A stretch of DNA of 64,000 nt from Glutamicibacter sp. JL.03c (lineage in GTDB: Bacteria; Actinomycetota; Actinomycetes; Actinomycetales; Micrococcaceae). Below, in pieces: positions 48,705 through 57,948 of the stretch. Numbering within the stretch: position 1 is the first letter of the stretch; each line of letters begins with the position of its first letter. The stretch is from assembly GCF_025854375.1 (NCBI RefSeq), contig NZ_CP107575.1, positions 682,001-746,000 of the forward strand. Reading direction: 5' to 3'. Position numbers and translations under genes: made by a program. A model generated the notes under the pieces. It was not told where the DNA came from. It did no database searches and saw nothing but the letters and a program-made list of their open reading frames with translations.

Positions 48705-49731
48705 CAACAAGCTCCTCGCGCAGTATGGACGCTCCGGCGCTCAGTGCGCTGAGTTTGGCCAGTGCTACCTTGCGTGGGAATGGTGCCATGCCACAGTTGG
48801 TGCTGGCAATCAGCTTGTCTGCATCCACAAATTCCAGCGCCTTACGCAGGGTTGATGCGACCTCTTCTGGGGTCTCCACGGTTTCGCTGGCCACGTCGAT
48901 AGCACCGAGCATGACCTTCTTGCCGCGGACCATCTCAACAACTTCGATGGGCACGTTCGAGTGGTGGGATTCTAACGAGACGGTGTCGATGGTGGACGCC
49001 TGCAACAGTGGGAAGGACTTCTCATAGTGACGCCACTGCGCACCCAAGGTAGCCTTCCAATCATTGTTGGCCTTGATGCCGTAACCGAAGCAAATGTGGG
49101 CAACAGTTTCTGCCTTGAGTCCTTCGCACGCACGCTCCAGAGCAGCGATGCCCCAATCGGCAACCTCGTCAAAGAAGACGTTGAAGGCTGGCTCATCAAA
49201 CTGGATGACATCCACGCCGGCTGCTTCGAGTTCCCTGGCTTCCTGGTTCAGGATGGTGGCAAACTCCCATGCGAGCTTTTCGCGACTCTGGTAGTGAGCA
49301 TCATACAAAGTATCAACCATGGTCATCGGGCCAGGCAGAGTCCACTTGATGGGCTTGTCGGTAAATGTGCGAAGGGCCTTGGCATCCTCAACAAATACTG
49401 GTTTTTGGCGCTCTACAGCACCCACCACTGTTGGCACGCTGGCATCGTAGCGATTTCGAATGCGTATGGTTTCACGCTTTTCGAAATCAACACCGCTCAG
49501 GTGCTCAATGAACGTGGTGACGAAGTGCTGACGAGTCTGTTCACCGTCGCTGATGATGTCAATGCCACGCTGGGTCTGTTCCAGTACCGCCGCACGCATC
49601 GCGTCGTGTTTTCCTTCAGCCAGTTCGGAGCCCGAGAGTTTCCAATCGGACCAGAGGACCTCGGGCTGGGCCAGCCATGAAGGCTTGGGCAGGCTGCCGA
49701 CAATTGACGTGGGGATAAGCGGGGAAGTCAT
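48691..49731 (-). CDS. mesD: Core methionine synthase MesD
   Basis: A 346-residue protein equal to the C-terminal catalytic half of cobalamin-independent methionine synthase, without the N-terminal folate half. Zinc ligands match MetE: His212-x-Cys214 (AHICFGYG), Glu254 (SLESHHSN) and Cys313 (STNCGMAPF). Directly upstream is a DUF1852 gene (mesX), the pairing that defines MesD/MesX folate-independent methionine synthases, which need oxygen and whose methyl donor is, to my knowledge, not settled. A partial second copy lies at 44010-44358. Confidence 0.9.
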   Translation of the reverse strand: MTSPLIPTSIVGSLPKPSWLAQPEVLWSDWKLSGSELAEGKHDAMRAAVLEQTQRGIDIISDGEQTRQHFVTTFIEHLSGVDFEKRETIRIRNRYDASVPTVVGAVERQKPVFVEDAKALRTFTDKPIKWTLPGPMTMVDTLYDAHYQSREKLAWEFATILNQEARELEAAGVDVIQFDEPAFNVFFDEVADWGIAALERACEGLKAETVAHICFGYGIKANNDWKATLGAQWRHYEKSFPLLQASTIDTVSLESHHSNVPIEVVEMVRGKKVMLGAIDVASETVETPEEVASTLRKALEFVDADKLIASTNCGMAPFPRKVALAKLSALSAGASILREELVGASV

Positions 49732-49749
49732 AAGTTATCTTTCGGATTC

Positions 49750-50742
49750 TTAGGCGACAGGAGTCGGGTAGGAAGAAGACCACTGATCGAGCAGTTGGCG
49801 ATTCGGGATGATGAAATGCTCTTCGGTGAACTTGCCTTGGATCTTGCCCAACTGAGTTCGTTCTTCGCGGTCATAGAAGACGCGGGTGGGGGAGAAGTCC
49901 TTGGCACCCAAGCTCGGGTGGTACACCGCGGGAGCCGCCGAATTGGCGTTGTAGATTTCCGGGCGGTAGATCTTCTGGAATGTCTCCATGGTGCTGATAA
50001 GGCTGATCAGCTGAAGGTTCGTGTAATCGTTGAGCAGGTCGCCGCGGAAGTAGAAAGCCAATGGCGCAACGGCGCCCGGCGGCATGAAGTAGCGCACGCT
50101 CAAGCCCATTTTTCCGAAGTACGCGTCGGTCAATGAATTTTCATCTTGCTGGTATTCCAAACCGAGCACCGGATGGCTGTTACCGGTGCGGAAATAGGTC
50201 TTGGAAGTCGAGACGCTGATGCAGACCACCGGCAGCTGGGCAAAACGTTCACGGTATGCCTGTGAGTTCAAGAAATGTTGGAAGAGCTGTCCGTGGAGAT
50301 CGCCAAAATCTTCTGGGAGCACCGGAGCTCCACTGTCATTACAAGATGCTGGGAGCACCACGCTGAAGTCGTAATCGCGGACATAAGAAGAGAAATTATT
50401 GCCGACCATACCTTGGGAGCGAGTGCCGGTGAGTTTATCCACGATCGTGGTTTCAAGCACTTCTAAAAGTGGAAATTGCTGACCGGTATTATCGGCGGAA
50501 AAATGCACATTTGCTGAAATGATTTCCAATTCCAGCTCATAACGGTTGCCCTGAGGATTGTCCCAGTGAGCCAAGGAATTGAAACGACGGTTGATCATCG
50601 TCAGGGCATTGCGAAGGTTCTCTTCGCGGCGCTCACCGCGTGCCAAATTGGCGAAGTTTGTCGTGGTGCGAGAATTCGCCGAAGGAGAGTAATTCTCGTC
50701 GAATCTTGTGGTGCTAATACTGAAATTTAATGCGTCTGCCAT
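49750..50742 (-). CDS. mesX: MesX, DUF1852 partner of methionine synthase
   Basis: A 330-residue DUF1852 protein from the ATG at 50742 (MADALNFSISTTRFDENYSPS). Family-typical stretches are NFANLARGERREENLRNALTMINRRFN and GLEYQQDENSLTDAYFGKMGLSVRYFMPPGAVAPLAFYFRGDLLNDYTNLQL. DUF1852 proteins are required by MesD for methionine synthesis; the chemistry is unknown. The stop is 18 bp before mesD, making a mesX-mesD-flavin reductase operon. The divergent LysR gene is the likely regulator. Confidence 0.9.
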   Translation of the reverse strand: MADALNFSISTTRFDENYSPSANSRTTTNFANLARGERREENLRNALTMINRRFNSLAHWDNPQGNRYELELEIISANVHFSADNTGQQFPLLEVLETTIVDKLTGTRSQGMVGNNFSSYVRDYDFSVVLPASCNDSGAPVLPEDFGDLHGQLFQHFLNSQAYRERFAQLPVVCISVSTSKTYFRTGNSHPVLGLEYQQDENSLTDAYFGKMGLSVRYFMPPGAVAPLAFYFRGDLLNDYTNLQLISLISTMETFQKIYRPEIYNANSAAPAVYHPSLGAKDFSPTRVFYDREERTQLGKIQGKFTEEHFIIPNRQLLDQWSSSYPTPVA

Positions 50743-50811
50743 GATGGCCAATCTGTATTTGGGAGGCCTGGGCAGGCCGAGGGGATGTCGTTGCGTCAAT
50801 CATGCAGGGTG

Positions 50812-50862
50812 ATTCTTGATATCAGGTAACTCGATATAACTATGGATTCATATAGACTCTGG
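50812..50862. promoter_or_regulatory. LysR binding region between mesX and its regulator
   Basis: The AT-rich gap holds imperfect dyads such as ATATGAATCCATAGTTATAT (minus-strand reading, about 50832-50851) and GATATC-GGTAACTC-GATATA. These are of the T-N11-A kind bound by LysR-type regulators, and lie just before the LysR start at 50865. Confidence 0.45.
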
Positions 50863-50864
50863 CT

Positions 50865-51806
50865 ATGGTGCAGGGAACAAATGGCTTGACACTGCAGCAG
50901 CTGCGCTATTTCGTGGCGGTAGCCTCCGAGGGCTCCATCTCGGCTGCCGCCGACTTGATTTACGTCGCGCAACCCAGCATGTCGGCGGCGATGAAGGAGC
51001 TCGAATCACGGGTGGGGCGCACCTTGCTGGTGCGCTCGGCCAGGGGAGTGACGCTCACCGCCGAAGGCGCAGAATTCCTTGGCTATGCCCGCCAGGTCCT
51101 GGAGCAGGTGGAGCTGCTGGAGCACCGCTACCTAGGCCGGCCCTCCGCCAGGCGGCTGCTGGGCGTCTCCACCCAGCACTACTCATTTTCCGTGGATGCC
51201 TTTGTCCGGATGGTCCAGGCCAGCGGGGCCGAGGAGTACCAGTTTTCGCTCCGCGAGACGCGCACCGAGGAAATCATCGAGGACGTGCGCACCCTGCGCA
51301 GCGACATCGGGATCCTGTACCGCAACGACTTCAACCGGAAGGTCATCGACAAGCTGCTGCGCGAATCCCGGCTGGTCTTCCACCCGCTGTTCCTGGCTGA
51401 TCCGCACATCTTCATCTCGCGCAGCAACCCGCTGGCTACCCGGGACCAGGTCACACTCGAAGACCTCGAAGACCTGCCGCGGCTGACCTTCGACCAGGGC
51501 GCGAACAATTCCTTCTACTTCGCCGAGGAAGTGCTCTCCACGCGCTCCAGCCAACGCGAAATCCAGGTTTCGGACCGCGCCACCATCTTCAACCTCATGA
51601 TCGGCCTGGGCGGGTACACGATTTCCACCGGCATCATCAGCGACGAGCTTGATCCCTCCATCGTTGCCATCCCGCTGGCGATCGAAGAGAGCATCGAGAT
51701 CGGCTGGATCGACCACGCCGCGATCCCGCTCACCGACCAGGCCCAGCGCTACCTGCAAGAAGTCCGCGCCGTGGTGGCCAGCTTCGGGGTGGAAGTGCTC
51801 GGCTGA
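50865..51806 (+). CDS. LysR-family regulator divergent from mesX
   Basis: A 313-residue LysR-type regulator. The winged helix-turn-helix (about residues 8-67) reads LTLQQLRYFVAVASEGSISAAADLIYVAQPSMSAAMKELESRVGRTLLVR. The effector domain (about 95-305) has the usual two lobes. Overlapping divergent promoters with mesX suggest that it controls methionine-synthase expression, with a sulfur amino acid or its precursor as the possible ligand (inference). Confidence 0.88.
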   Translation: MVQGTNGLTLQQLRYFVAVASEGSISAAADLIYVAQPSMSAAMKELESRVGRTLLVRSARGVTLTAEGAEFLGYARQVLEQVELLEHRYLGRPSARRLLGVSTQHYSFSVDAFVRMVQASGAEEYQFSLRETRTEEIIEDVRTLRSDIGILYRNDFNRKVIDKLLRESRLVFHPLFLADPHIFISRSNPLATRDQVTLEDLEDLPRLTFDQGANNSFYFAEEVLSTRSSQREIQVSDRATIFNLMIGLGGYTISTGIISDELDPSIVAIPLAIEESIEIGWIDHAAIPLTDQAQRYLQEVRAVVASFGVEVLG

Positions 51807-52041
51807 GCCGCCCACGGCGTAACTCCCGGTCATCGAGCACCTCTCCATCGTCATAAACTTCGGCAAAAACCTTGAAATCACGCAGGTCCTGTTCAATTCA
51901 CCGCGTCATAAAGTGGCGCCAGCCACCGCGTCATCATGACAACTTGGCGACATATGAAGCGTGGTGGCCTTGTATGAAGCCAACCGCCCGATAGCGCTTG
52001 CACGCTTTGGGAGCCATGCCCAACCATGGAAGAACAACAAA

Positions 52042-52126
52042 CCATCAAGAGCGACTAAGAGATCTGGCTCGTTGACGTCGCAGCAACCATCGGGAAACCG
52101 AAAGGTGCTAATGCCAGGAACGATGG
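52042..52126 (+). ncRNA. SAM riboswitch (SAM-I/SAM-IV superfamily) before metY
   Basis: The region has the S-box core: ATCAAGAG near the start, GCAACC (52083-52088), AAAGGTGCTAATGCCAG (52101-52117), a closing stem CCATC/GATGG (52042-52046 with 52122-52126) and an inner stem CTGGC/GCCAG (52064-52068 with 52113-52117). The distinct P4 hairpin of classical SAM-I seems absent. It lies 90 bp before metY, so S-adenosylmethionine should shut off metY-metB. A GCGC-TTTC-GCGC hairpin at about 52139-52150 may belong to the expression platform. Confidence 0.85.
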
Positions 52127-52215
52127 AGCAGTTCCGAACGCGCTTTCGCGCTGTGCTTCGTGTTGCCACACGACGCCAATCGGTGCACTCCCTCGCAGAG
52201 AATCGAGGAGGAGCC

Positions 52216-53517
52216 ATGAGCCAAGGAACCGATGCGGTCCACGCAGGATACCGCCCCAGCGGAGACTTCCGCCCAATGCTGCCGCCACTGCACAATTCCG
52301 CAGCCTACCAATTCCAGTCGCACGCCGAAGCGATCGAAAAGTTCGCGCTGCGCCAGGCCGGCTTTACCTACTCACGCACCGGCAACCCCACCGTCTCGAT
52401 CCTCGAACAGCGCGTGGCAGCACTGGAAGGTGGAGCCCACGCGGTAGCCACCGCCACCGGCCAGTCCGCGGTTGCGTTGTCTTTGCTGGCGCTGACCCAG
52501 GGACCTAAGCACATCGTGGCTTCCTCCTCGCTCTACGGCGGCACCGTGGATCTGTTCACCGACACCTTCGCCGACTTTGGCATCCGCATCAGCTTTGTGG
52601 ATCAGGCCGATCCTTTGGCTTGGGCACAGGCCATCGAGGAAGACACCCGCGCATTTTTCTTGGAATCGGTCTCCAACCCGCTGTGCACAGTGGCCGATCT
52701 TCCCGCCATCTCGGCCATCGCCCACGAACACAACATCCCGGTGGTCGTGGATAACACCCTGGCCACCCCGCTGAACGTACGCCCGCTGGACTTCGGAGCC
52801 GACATCGTGGTCCACTCGGCCACCAAGGGCCTGGCCGGACACGGCTCGGTTTTGGGCGGGATCGTTGTGGATTCGGGGAAGTTCGACTTCTCCGACACCG
52901 CGCGCTGGCCGCAAATCGCAGCCCCACGAGTGCGACTGAACAATACTTCGCTGTTTGAACGCCACGGGTCGGCTGCCTACGCGATGCTGGTCCGCTCCAA
53001 ATTCCTGCACGATCTGGGTCCAACCCTGGCCCCGGCCAGCGCCCAGGGCATCCTGGCCGGCATCGAAACCCTGCCGGTACGCGCCGCCCACGTGCAGCGC
53101 AGCGTCACCACCCTGATCGAGAAGCTCTCTGCTCACCCGGGCATCGCGGCCATCCACCACCCGTCGCTGCCCACCCACCCGAGCCACGAGCTGGCCGCCA
53201 AGATCACACCCAAGGGCACCGGCTGCGTGGTGGCCATCGAACTGGCGCACCCTACGTTGGTTTCCCCGGTGATCGATGGGCTCAAGCTGATCTCGCTGGC
53301 CGCCAATGTGGGGGATACCCGCACCATGATTTCGCACCCGGCGACCATGACGCACTGCCGACTCTCGGCTTCCCAGCTGGCCGACGCCGGCCTGAACACT
53401 TCAACCCTGCGCCTCTCGGTTGGCCTGGAAGACCCGGCCGACCTGCTCGCAGATCTCACCCAGGCCCTGGATCTGGCATTGGACCAGGCCCTGGCCCCGC
53501 AAACCCAAGGAGCATGA
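52216..53517 (+). CDS. metY: O-acetylhomoserine sulfhydrylase
   Basis: A 433-residue PLP enzyme of the Cys/Met metabolism family that makes homocysteine from O-acetylhomoserine and sulfide. The start at 52216 follows GAGGAG; the frame is open to 51961, but that part overlaps the riboswitch. The PLP lysine is Lys204 in VVHSATKGLAGHGSVLGG. FESVSNP-type FLESVSNPLCTVADL and VVDNTLATPLNVRPLDFGAD are typical of sulfhydrylases. It is controlled by the SAM riboswitch upstream and followed, after one base, by metB. Confidence 0.92.
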   Translation: MSQGTDAVHAGYRPSGDFRPMLPPLHNSAAYQFQSHAEAIEKFALRQAGFTYSRTGNPTVSILEQRVAALEGGAHAVATATGQSAVALSLLALTQGPKHIVASSSLYGGTVDLFTDTFADFGIRISFVDQADPLAWAQAIEEDTRAFFLESVSNPLCTVADLPAISAIAHEHNIPVVVDNTLATPLNVRPLDFGADIVVHSATKGLAGHGSVLGGIVVDSGKFDFSDTARWPQIAAPRVRLNNTSLFERHGSAAYAMLVRSKFLHDLGPTLAPASAQGILAGIETLPVRAAHVQRSVTTLIEKLSAHPGIAAIHHPSLPTHPSHELAAKITPKGTGCVVAIELAHPTLVSPVIDGLKLISLAANVGDTRTMISHPATMTHCRLSASQLADAGLNTSTLRLSVGLEDPADLLADLTQALDLALDQALAPQTQGA

Positions 53518-53518
53518 G

Positions 53519-54742
53519 ATGACTGGCTTCAACACCCAGGCCGTGCACGCCGGCCAGCACAAGGACCCGCACACCGGCGCCGTGGTCCCGCCAATCTACC
53601 AGACCAGCACCTTCATCCAGGACGGCATCAACGTGCTGCGCTCCGGGCATGAATACTCCCGCGGCTCGAATCCCACCCGCGACGGGTTCCAGGACCAGCT
53701 CACCGCGCTGGAACACGGTGCAGCTGGCTTCGCCTTCGCCTCCGGCATCGCCGCCGAAGACGCACTGCTGCGTGCGGTGCTCGAACCGGGCGACCACATC
53801 ATCCTCGGGGCCGACGGCTACGGCGGCACCAACCGGTTGATCTCCAAGCTGCACAGCAAATGGGGCATCACCTCCTCGGCGGTGGACATCACCAGCCTGG
53901 ATTCGGTGCGTGCCGCGGTGCGCCCGAACACCGCGCTGCTCTGGGTGGAGACCCCCTCCAATCCGCTGCTGGGCATCGCAGATCTGGCCGGATGGGCTGC
54001 CATCGCCCGCGAACACGGCGCCCTGCTGGTCGTGGATAATACCTTCGCCACTCCTTACCTGCAGCGCCCGCTGGATTTTGGCGCCCATGCGGTGGTCCAC
54101 TCCACCACCAAGTACATCGGCGGGCACTCCGATGTGCTCGGCGGCGCGGTGATCGTGGCCGACCATCACTTCCGCGGCCAAACCCTGACCGAAGCGGTGG
54201 GCTACCAGCAGTTCGCCGGGGGAGCGGTGGCCGGACCGCAGGATTCCTACCTGGCTGCCCGCGGGCTGAAGACCCTGGGCCTGCGCATGGAACGCCACTG
54301 TGCTTCCGCGGATAAACTGGCCCGCTGGCTTGACGCTCAGCCCGAGGTCACCCGGGTCTACTACCCGGGCCTGGAATCCCACCCGGGCCACGAGCTGGCA
54401 GCCCGACAGCAGCGCGGTTTTGGCGGGATCGTCTCGCTGGCCCTGGAAGACGAGGCCGCCGCCCGCGCCTTCGCCCAATCCATGGAGTACTTCCAGCTCT
54501 CGGTCTCACTGGGCGGGGTGGAATCCCTGGTCTGCTACCCGCGCGAAATGACCCACGCCTCGCTGATCGGCACCGAGCTGGAAATCCCGGCCAATCTGGT
54601 CCGCCTCTCGGTGGGCATCGAAGAGGTCGAAGATCTGATCGCCGATCTTCAGCGCGGGCTGGCCGCGGCGCGTGCTGCTTCGGCACCGTCCGTTCAACCG
54701 GCCACCTCTACCGTGCGTGAAAAGGCCCTGGAAAACGCCTGA
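53519..54742 (+). CDS. metB: Cystathionine gamma-synthase/lyase-type enzyme
   Basis: A 407-residue PLP enzyme of the same family as the gene before it. The start at 53519 overlaps no other frame of interest and has AAGGAG ahead. Lys198 in VVHSTTKYIGGHSDVLGG binds PLP; SRGSNPTRDGFQDQLTALEHG and EYFQLSVSLGGVESLVCYP are cystathionine gamma-synthase/lyase hallmarks. The operon with metY under a SAM riboswitch favours the synthase role (trans-sulfuration towards methionine), but gamma-lyase activity cannot be excluded. Confidence 0.88.
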   Translation: MTGFNTQAVHAGQHKDPHTGAVVPPIYQTSTFIQDGINVLRSGHEYSRGSNPTRDGFQDQLTALEHGAAGFAFASGIAAEDALLRAVLEPGDHIILGADGYGGTNRLISKLHSKWGITSSAVDITSLDSVRAAVRPNTALLWVETPSNPLLGIADLAGWAAIAREHGALLVVDNTFATPYLQRPLDFGAHAVVHSTTKYIGGHSDVLGGAVIVADHHFRGQTLTEAVGYQQFAGGAVAGPQDSYLAARGLKTLGLRMERHCASADKLARWLDAQPEVTRVYYPGLESHPGHELAARQQRGFGGIVSLALEDEAAARAFAQSMEYFQLSVSLGGVESLVCYPREMTHASLIGTELEIPANLVRLSVGIEEVEDLIADLQRGLAAARAASAPSVQPATSTVREKALENA

Positions 54743-54774
54743 TCGTTTCGAACCGCGATTATCGGGCGGCGTGC

Positions 54775-54806
54775 CCCTTCCCCAAAGGATAGTAGTTGGG
54801 GAAGGG
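54775..54806 (+). promoter_or_regulatory. Hairpin covering the AraC ribosome site
   Basis: CCCTTCCCC (54775-54783) and GGGGAAGGG (54798-54806) form a 9-bp perfect stem. The right arm holds the purine-rich ribosome site of the ATG at 54814. It may be a metB terminator without T-tract, a translational lock, or both. Confidence 0.45.
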
Positions 54807-54813
54807 TGGGTAC

Positions 54814-55683
54814 ATGATCGGAATTCTCAATCGGCTCATCGAGCAAATCGAGGCGAATCTGCGCGAGCAGATCAACCTCGCTGAGCTGGTGCGCGCCGAA
54901 GGCACCACCGAATACCACGTGCGACGGATGTTTTCCTCGCTGGCCGGCATGCCGGTCTCCGAGTACATTCGCCGGCGCCGCATGACCCAGGCCGCCGCGG
55001 ACCTGCTCACAGGCGAGGACCTGCTGAGCATTGCGGTCCGCTACGGGTACGGTTCGGCCGAGGCCTTCGGCCGGGCGTTCCGGCAGGTCCATGGCGCGTC
55101 CGTGGCCGAAATCCGCGAGAATGGCGGCCCCCTTCGAAGCCAGCCAATCATCAGGTTCAGCCTGAACGTCGAAGGGAAACGCCCCATGGATGCACGAATA
55201 ACGCAACGAGAAAATTTCCAGCTCATCGGATACGCCGCACGCGTCCCGCTGATTCATCAGGGGGCCAACCCGCACATCCAAGCCCACATAGCCTCCATCC
55301 CGGTGGCCGAACATGCCCGGCTCAAGGCTCTGTCGGCCGCCGAACCGGCCGGGCTGCTGCAGGTCAGCGACCAGGTCGATGCGGACTACCGCGAAGGCAG
55401 CGAGCTGACCTACCTGCACGCGGTCGCGGTGCCAGCCGACGCCCCGGTGCCCGAGGACCTGGATTCCATCCAGGTTCCCGCCGGGGCCTGGGCGGTATTC
55501 AGCGTGTCGGGCCCCTACCCGGCGGCGCTGCAGGAGCTCTGGGCCTCCACGGCCACCGCGTGGTTCCCGTCCAATCCGTGGCGTTTGCGTCCCGGCCCGT
55601 CCATTGCCGCCGTGCTCGATCGGGCCGCTGATTTCAGCACCGCGACCTGCGAGCTCTGGCTGCCGGTGGAAGCCGACCGCTAG
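54814..55683 (+). CDS. AraC-type regulator with GyrI-like effector domain
   Basis: A 289-residue protein from the ATG at 54814. The N-terminal AraC double helix-turn-helix (about 1-100) has EYHVRRMFSSLAGMPVSEYIRRRRM and RYGYGSAEAFGRAFRQVHG. The C-terminal GyrI/Rob-type effector domain (about 125-289) begins RITQRENFQLIGYAARVPL and contains GAWAVFSVSGPYPAALQELW. This layout is that of Rob- or BltR-like ligand-sensing activators. No target gene is evident nearby. Confidence 0.9.
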   Translation: MIGILNRLIEQIEANLREQINLAELVRAEGTTEYHVRRMFSSLAGMPVSEYIRRRRMTQAAADLLTGEDLLSIAVRYGYGSAEAFGRAFRQVHGASVAEIRENGGPLRSQPIIRFSLNVEGKRPMDARITQRENFQLIGYAARVPLIHQGANPHIQAHIASIPVAEHARLKALSAAEPAGLLQVSDQVDADYREGSELTYLHAVAVPADAPVPEDLDSIQVPAGAWAVFSVSGPYPAALQELWASTATAWFPSNPWRLRPGPSIAAVLDRAADFSTATCELWLPVEADR

Positions 55684-55734
55684 CCTTATCCACACCTCGT
55701 AATTGCTTGCCCTGCGTAGTATTTTGCGTGGGGC

Positions 55735-57396
55735 ATGCTCGTTTCCATGGACACAGCGCAGGCACTGAAGAATCTGGCTGAGGCGAACACACTGATCGCC
55801 TCCGCCACTGCCGTGTTCTCCGGCGATCTTCCCGCCGGCCACGCCGCCTACTTCGCGCTGCTCACCGAAGAACTAGGCCAACAGCTCACCCGCGCACAAA
55901 TTGAGGCAGCCCACGCGGTCCGCTGCACCGGCGCCCACAAACTCGACCAACAATCCTTCCAAGCCATCGCCGATGCCGGCACCAACCCCACGCTCGAGCA
56001 GATCGAGGCCGCAGCCGGTCACACCACCGCCGGACGCACCCACTTTAGTAGTGCCTCCGGGTTGCTGCAGGACTGGTTAGATATTCCACGGGTCACCGCT
56101 TCATCCCGACTGATCCAAGCCGACTGCTTGATTGGCGGGGTGAATGAGGCAGGCCAGCCCATCGCCCCGTGGTTGCCTCAGCTCGCCGAACAATTCATGG
56201 ATCCTGACGTCGACCCACGCCCGGTCGCTGCTACGGCCACGAAACTGCATTCCGCCCGCAAAGATCTGGGCGAGGGCAAAGCCGGGCGTAAAAAGAAAGA
56301 ACAACTCCAAGCCGACGCACTGGCTTTCCTGCGCACCGACCCGAAGTCCGCACGCAAACACATTAACGCGCTCATAGCCGAGGTGAAATCCGGCGAACGC
56401 CCGATCAAGGCCCTGCTTGAGTGCATCGGAATTTTTAGACGCGGCCTGCGCCAAGGCCTGGTCGAATATGTGCTGCGCTTACTTCCTTCTCAGGCGGCTT
56501 TTATCGAGGCCTACCTCGCCAAGATGGACAATCCGGCTACCGTGGCCGGTAACCGCGAGCACTTGAAGGACGCCGAAGCTCATTTCACCGGGGAACCGGG
56601 GAGCGACTGGGACGATGAGGAGTCGATGCCCGACTGGGCCAAGGGCGGGAACCGTTCTGGACCCGCCGAGCCGGAGCAATCAGCACCACCGGAAACATCG
56701 CCAAGTTCGCCGAAACCGGATGAACACAAACCGTGGGAAGACATAAAGCCCGAACGCCGCCGGCTACTGGGACTGCTAACTCTGTTGATGGGAAGTTCAC
56801 CCACAGGTTCCGGTATATCATCACCGCCCGCAGCGCAGGTCAGCATCGTGTTGAACTGGGAAAAGATGCAACAGCAGTTCAAGGACTTTGCTGTCACTTC
56901 CAGCGGATTGCCCCTCACCCCCGGTGAAGCACGAGCCGCACTCTGTACCGCCGGCGTTTACCCGCTGGTACTCAATGGCACTTCTCTGCCCCTGGACCTT
57001 GGCCGAACCCAACGGCTCTTCTCCAAGGCGCAGGGCCGGGCGATCCGCGCCGCCTATCGGGGCTGCTCCTACCCGGGCTGCAGCATGCCTGCGCAGCGGT
57101 GCGAACTCGACCATCTGGACCCGTGGGAGAAAGGCGGTCGCACCGATATCGCCTCGGCGGACCTGAACTGCCCGATCCACCACATCGCCCGGCACTGCTC
57201 GCTGTTCCGGACGGTCAAGATCCCTGGCAGCCGGCCGCTGGTGCTGCTGTCCCCGGAACTCGACCCGGAACAGAAGCTACGCGCTAATACCTATTTCATG
57301 ACGCCGAACGAGGCGCTGGCCGCCGAAACCTTGGCCGAACAGATGACCGCGCGGTGGCGGGCAGGTCAGCTGGAATTGGAATTCGCCGCGGCTTAG
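55735..57396 (+). CDS. DUF222 / HNH endonuclease-domain protein (13E12 type)
   Basis: A 553-residue protein of the actinobacterial 13E12 repeat family. Residues about 10-370 carry the DUF222 domain, with a low-complexity Pro/Ser/Glu linker around 290-340. The HNH motif is at about 445-495: CSYPGCSMPAQRCELDHLDPWEKGG, then ADLNCPIHHIARH, with zinc-binding Cys pairs partly kept. Such genes are multicopy in actinobacteria and their function is unknown. It overlaps the convergent carbonic-anhydrase-like gene by 4 bp. ATG 55747 is an alternative start. Confidence 0.9.
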   Translation: MLVSMDTAQALKNLAEANTLIASATAVFSGDLPAGHAAYFALLTEELGQQLTRAQIEAAHAVRCTGAHKLDQQSFQAIADAGTNPTLEQIEAAAGHTTAGRTHFSSASGLLQDWLDIPRVTASSRLIQADCLIGGVNEAGQPIAPWLPQLAEQFMDPDVDPRPVAATATKLHSARKDLGEGKAGRKKKEQLQADALAFLRTDPKSARKHINALIAEVKSGERPIKALLECIGIFRRGLRQGLVEYVLRLLPSQAAFIEAYLAKMDNPATVAGNREHLKDAEAHFTGEPGSDWDDEESMPDWAKGGNRSGPAEPEQSAPPETSPSSPKPDEHKPWEDIKPERRRLLGLLTLLMGSSPTGSGISSPPAAQVSIVLNWEKMQQQFKDFAVTSSGLPLTPGEARAALCTAGVYPLVLNGTSLPLDLGRTQRLFSKAQGRAIRAAYRGCSYPGCSMPAQRCELDHLDPWEKGGRTDIASADLNCPIHHIARHCSLFRTVKIPGSRPLVLLSPELDPEQKLRANTYFMTPNEALAAETLAEQMTARWRAGQLELEFAAA

Positions 57397-57911
57397 GAGT
57401 TGGCCGCAAGGTGCTTGGCGGACAGCTCCAGGTAATGCTCGGCGTTGACGTTCAACCCTGCAACCTCTTCATCGCTGAGTTCACGGCGCACCTTGGCCGG
57501 AACGCCGGCCACCAGCGAGCGCGGCGGGACCTGCGTGCCTTCCAGGACCAGTGCGCCGGCAGCCACGAGCGACTGCTCGCCAATCACCGCGCCATTCATG
57601 ATGGTCGCGCTCATCCCCACCAGGCAGCCATCGCCCACGGTGGCGCCGTGCACCACCGCCGAGTGTCCGACGGATACGCCCGCGCCCAGCGTGCAGGGGT
57701 AACCGGCATCCGCGTGGAGCACCACGTTGTCCTGCAAGTTGGTGCCTTCGCCCACGCGAATCGGTGCGGAATCCCCGCGCACCGAGACCCCGTAGAAGGC
57801 GCTGGCCCGCGTCTCCAGCACCACGTCCCCGCTCAGCACGGCGGTGGGGGCGACAAAAACGTTCTCGGCGACCTGCGGGGTCGACCCGTCAATGGTAATA
57901 ATGTGGCTCAT
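57393..57911 (-). CDS. Gamma carbonic anhydrase-family protein
   Basis: A 172-residue left-handed beta-helix protein made of hexapeptide repeats (VFVAPTAVLSGDVVL and on). The three zinc histidines of the gamma carbonic anhydrase family are present in VVLHADAGYPC, VGHSAVVHG. Relatives form trimers; many (YrdA, PaaY type) have thioesterase or unclear activity. The start is the ATG at 57911 or the GTG at 57920. Confidence 0.88.
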   Translation of the reverse strand: MSHIITIDGSTPQVAENVFVAPTAVLSGDVVLETRASAFYGVSVRGDSAPIRVGEGTNLQDNVVLHADAGYPCTLGAGVSVGHSAVVHGATVGDGCLVGMSATIMNGAVIGEQSLVAAGALVLEGTQVPPRSLVAGVPAKVRRELSDEEVAGLNVNAEHYLELSAKHLAANS

Positions 57912-57948
57912 GCCACCCACTCTAATTGCCGCGGGGGCGCGGTGCGAG

